Source: Chlamydiia bacterium (lineage in GTDB: Bacteria > Chlamydiota > Chlamydiia > Chlamydiales > FEN-1388). Taken from it: 9,855 bases of DNA. A model generated the notes under the pieces. The model worked only from the letters and a program-made list of their open reading frames with translations, made no database searches and was not told where the DNA came from. The DNA lies in the NCBI GenBank assembly GCA_003170575.1, contig PMZB01000037.1, forward strand, positions 1 to 9,855, given 5' to 3'. Of this stretch, positions 6,597-9,855 are shown piece after piece. The position numbers were made by a program, and so were the translations under genes. The stretch's first letter is position 1, and the number at the start of each line of letters is the position of its first letter.

Positions 6597-7460
6597 CTAA
6601 TTGTCAAATATTCGGGAACATGTATTTGCATGAATCTTCATGGAAGCCTCGAACATGTCAAACAGATCTTTTATATTTTTTTCTAGCTGTTTCACAGTTG
6701 CAAACTCATCCTTTACCTTTTTTCCAGATCGACGTAGTTCGTCTTCCAATTCAAGCATCAAGGCATTTTGAGTGTTTGCTCTCCATTGGGTAAAAGCTCC
6801 TGTTCCTTGAGCAAAGGCTTGAGAGCCCGATTGTGCTGCTGTAATTGCAAATTGAGCTCCTTTTGAAAGAAGTCCCGCTGAACCCCAGGTAAGTCCAATA
6901 CTGCATGCTAAAGATGCGATACCTGTTGCTAAACTAATGCGTCCTAACCACGTTTGTGTGCTTTCTGTGTTTCCTTTTCCTAGAGCATCTGCCAATGCTT
7001 TTTTTGCAGGGTCATCTAGAACTGAATCCAAAATCATCAGGCCGCCTACGGCTGTTCCTGCTATACCTAAAGCAACTATGCCCATCCCAGTGCTTGCACA
7101 AATTGCTGTTATCCCGGCTGCCAACAAGGGGACTGATTCCACTGCATGCACAATTTTACTTACAAAACTATTTTGCCGATTCTTTGTGGCGGAAGAAACT
7201 CCTTCTTCAGCTAGCTTTTGGAGCAATTCCTTTCTCCAGGCTTGCTCTTTTTCAAGAGAAAGGGCACGCAGCTGGATCGCCTCTTGATCCAGTGTTGCAA
7301 CTTTTTTGAAAATATCCCTCACAAGTGCTTCAAAAGGAGATCCTTGTTGCAAAAGTCCTTCTACTGCATGGGAAAGCTCAACTTCAGAGAGCGGTTTAGG
7401 TTGGGCTGGAGGCAATTCTTCAAAAAGGGTCTTGGAACAGGGCTCAATAGGTGTTGGCAT
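6597..7460 (-). CDS. putative type III secretion translocator, SctE (EspD/SseC/CopB-like)
   Basis: 287 aa from ATG 7460, which has AAGAGG 6 bases upstream and lies 10 bases after the previous stop. A GTG at 7490 would add 10 residues and overlap the upstream gene, and is less likely. Residues 1-30 are Pro-rich. Residues 45-95 form a charged coiled-coil-like helix (RALSLEKEQAWRKELLQKL). Hydrophobic stretches rich in Gly/Ala lie at 108-147 and 174-198, separated by a short polar link (DDPAKKALADALGKG). The C-terminal half has further helices, including LMLELEDELRRSGKKVK and KQLEKNIKDLFDMFEASM. Two hydrophobic helices flanked by coiled coils is the signature layout of major translocators that form the pore in the host membrane. 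The protein is shorter than typical CopB (about 490 aa). Family identity is inferred. Confidence 0.5.
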   Translation of the reverse strand: MPTPIEPCSKTLFEELPPAQPKPLSEVELSHAVEGLLQQGSPFEALVRDIFKKVATLDQEAIQLRALSLEKEQAWRKELLQKLAEEGVSSATKNRQNSFVSKIVHAVESVPLLAAGITAICASTGMGIVALGIAGTAVGGLMILDSVLDDPAKKALADALGKGNTESTQTWLGRISLATGIASLACSIGLTWGSAGLLSKGAQFAITAAQSGSQAFAQGTGAFTQWRANTQNALMLELEDELRRSGKKVKDEFATVKQLEKNIKDLFDMFEASMKIHANTCSRIFDN

Positions 7461-7470
7461 ACTAGACCTC

Positions 7471-8040
7471 TTAATTGCTGCTGACTCCACGGCACATTTT
7501 ACTCCAGCTTTCTTTCAAGCTATTGAGATGGCCAATTATATTGCGATACGTATCATCATGGAGCATATTACAACGGTAAAGCTCATTTTGGAGTTGTAAA
7601 ACTTTGCTGGATTGATCATCTCGTTGTTGTGTTAAGGATCTGAGTAATGCGTCTCGCTCTTCGCGCGGCAACACTCCTTTTTTAGCTGGAATGATAAACC
7701 CTTCTTTTCTCAGTGCCTCGATAGATGATCCAAGGCCCTTTTTTTCCCAGTTTAAAGATCCGTCTTTTTCCGAGAGCTCGAGTACATCCTTATAAAGAGT
7801 ATCTAGCATCTTCATTTTATTGCAGATCCCTACACTTTCGTTAGCTTTGTTCTTCCCTGTATTCTTAATGGTGTTTGTTTGATCGACAGCAAGAAATCTA
7901 AGAAGAGTTTCGAGAGACTCATAAATAATTTTGTTGTCTATAGTGATTACTTGGCCCGTCTCATTAGTTTTATTAGATGATATATTGGATTCTTCATCAT
8001 CAGTAACAGTCTGGACCTTTAAGTTATTATTGATGCCCAT
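7471..8040 (-). CDS. uncharacterised coiled-coil protein, first gene of the putative translocator operon
   Basis: 189 aa, no recognised domain. The N-terminal 30 residues are polar and rich in Ser, Thr, Asn and Asp, with no signal peptide or membrane segment, which is compatible with type III secretion. Residues 35-95 contain helices (ESLETLLRFL, MKMLDTLYKDVLELSEKD). Residues 125-178 form a clear coiled-coil stretch (REERDALLRSLTQQRDDQSS, then KVLQLQNELYRC). Size, terminal coiled coil and position before an SctE-like gene resemble the EspA/SseB filament or tip proteins; chlamydial CT577 in the CT576-CT579 operon is another comparison. No sequence motif proves this. ATG 8040 is preceded by a strong AGGGAGG, and the gene is followed 10 bases later by the next one, so it leads the operon. 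Confidence 0.6.
   Translation of the reverse strand: MGINNNLKVQTVTDDEESNISSNKTNETGQVITIDNKIIYESLETLLRFLAVDQTNTIKNTGKNKANESVGICNKMKMLDTLYKDVLELSEKDGSLNWEKKGLGSSIEALRKEGFIIPAKKGVLPREERDALLRSLTQQRDDQSSKVLQLQNELYRCNMLHDDTYRNIIGHLNSLKESWSKMCRGVSSN

Positions 8041-9855
<1,815 letters not shown>

Noticed and set aside
7461..7490. GTG 7490 as the start of the two-hydrophobic-region protein
   Set aside because: It would overlap the upstream stop without an evident RBS; ATG 7460 has AAGAGG at proper spacing.

Overview
The window most resembles the genome of a Chlamydiota-like (probably amoeba- or animal-associated) intracellular bacterium. This is an inference from two things: a three-gene minus-strand cluster that looks like type III secretion translocator/tip genes, and the general make-up of the housekeeping genes. 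No rRNA or tRNA is present to settle the taxonomy. There are no transposase genes, CRISPR arrays, tRNAs or rRNAs.

Left part (1-4054, plus strand): a tightly packed operon. An SpsF/CMP-sugar-type nucleotidyltransferase (108-863) overlaps a three-domain fusion of GNAT acetyltransferase, NeuB-type nonulosonate synthase and SAF domain (860-2422). That overlaps a Nudix hydrolase (2419-3114), followed after one base by a DNA polymerase III delta subunit (holA-like, 3116-4054). The first two genes, possibly with the Nudix enzyme, point to synthesis and activation of a nine-carbon acidic sugar (sialic, legionaminic or pseudaminic type) for surface glycans. holA appears only to share the transcript.

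Middle (4055-5832): a roughly 300-bp gene-free inverted repeat (4115-4418) with nested G/C-rich hairpins. It looks like a MITE- or REP-like palindromic element. Two overlapping plus-strand methyltransferase genes follow: a short RsmI-like tetrapyrrole-methylase-fold protein (4445-5158) and a class I SAM methyltransferase with a hydrophobic N-terminus (5155-5832).

Right part (5833-8040, minus strand): a three-gene operon, transcribed leftwards, whose last stop codon abuts the stop of the convergent methyltransferase gene. The order is a soluble coiled-coil protein, then a protein with two hydrophobic regions, then a protein with one hydrophobic segment and a coiled-coil tail. That matches the general layout of T3SS tip/translocator operons (EspA-EspD-EspB, SseB-SseC-SseD; chlamydial CT577-CopB-CopD), but the proteins are short and no chaperone gene is beside them.

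Far right (8204-9855, plus strand, open at the window edge): a secreted collagen-like protein with a signal peptide, a His/Arg-rich Gly-X-Y segment and then a very long Gly-X-Thr array built on a 378-bp higher-order repeat. It is divergently transcribed from the putative translocator operon across a 163-bp intergenic region, so the two may be co-regulated surface or host-contact factors.
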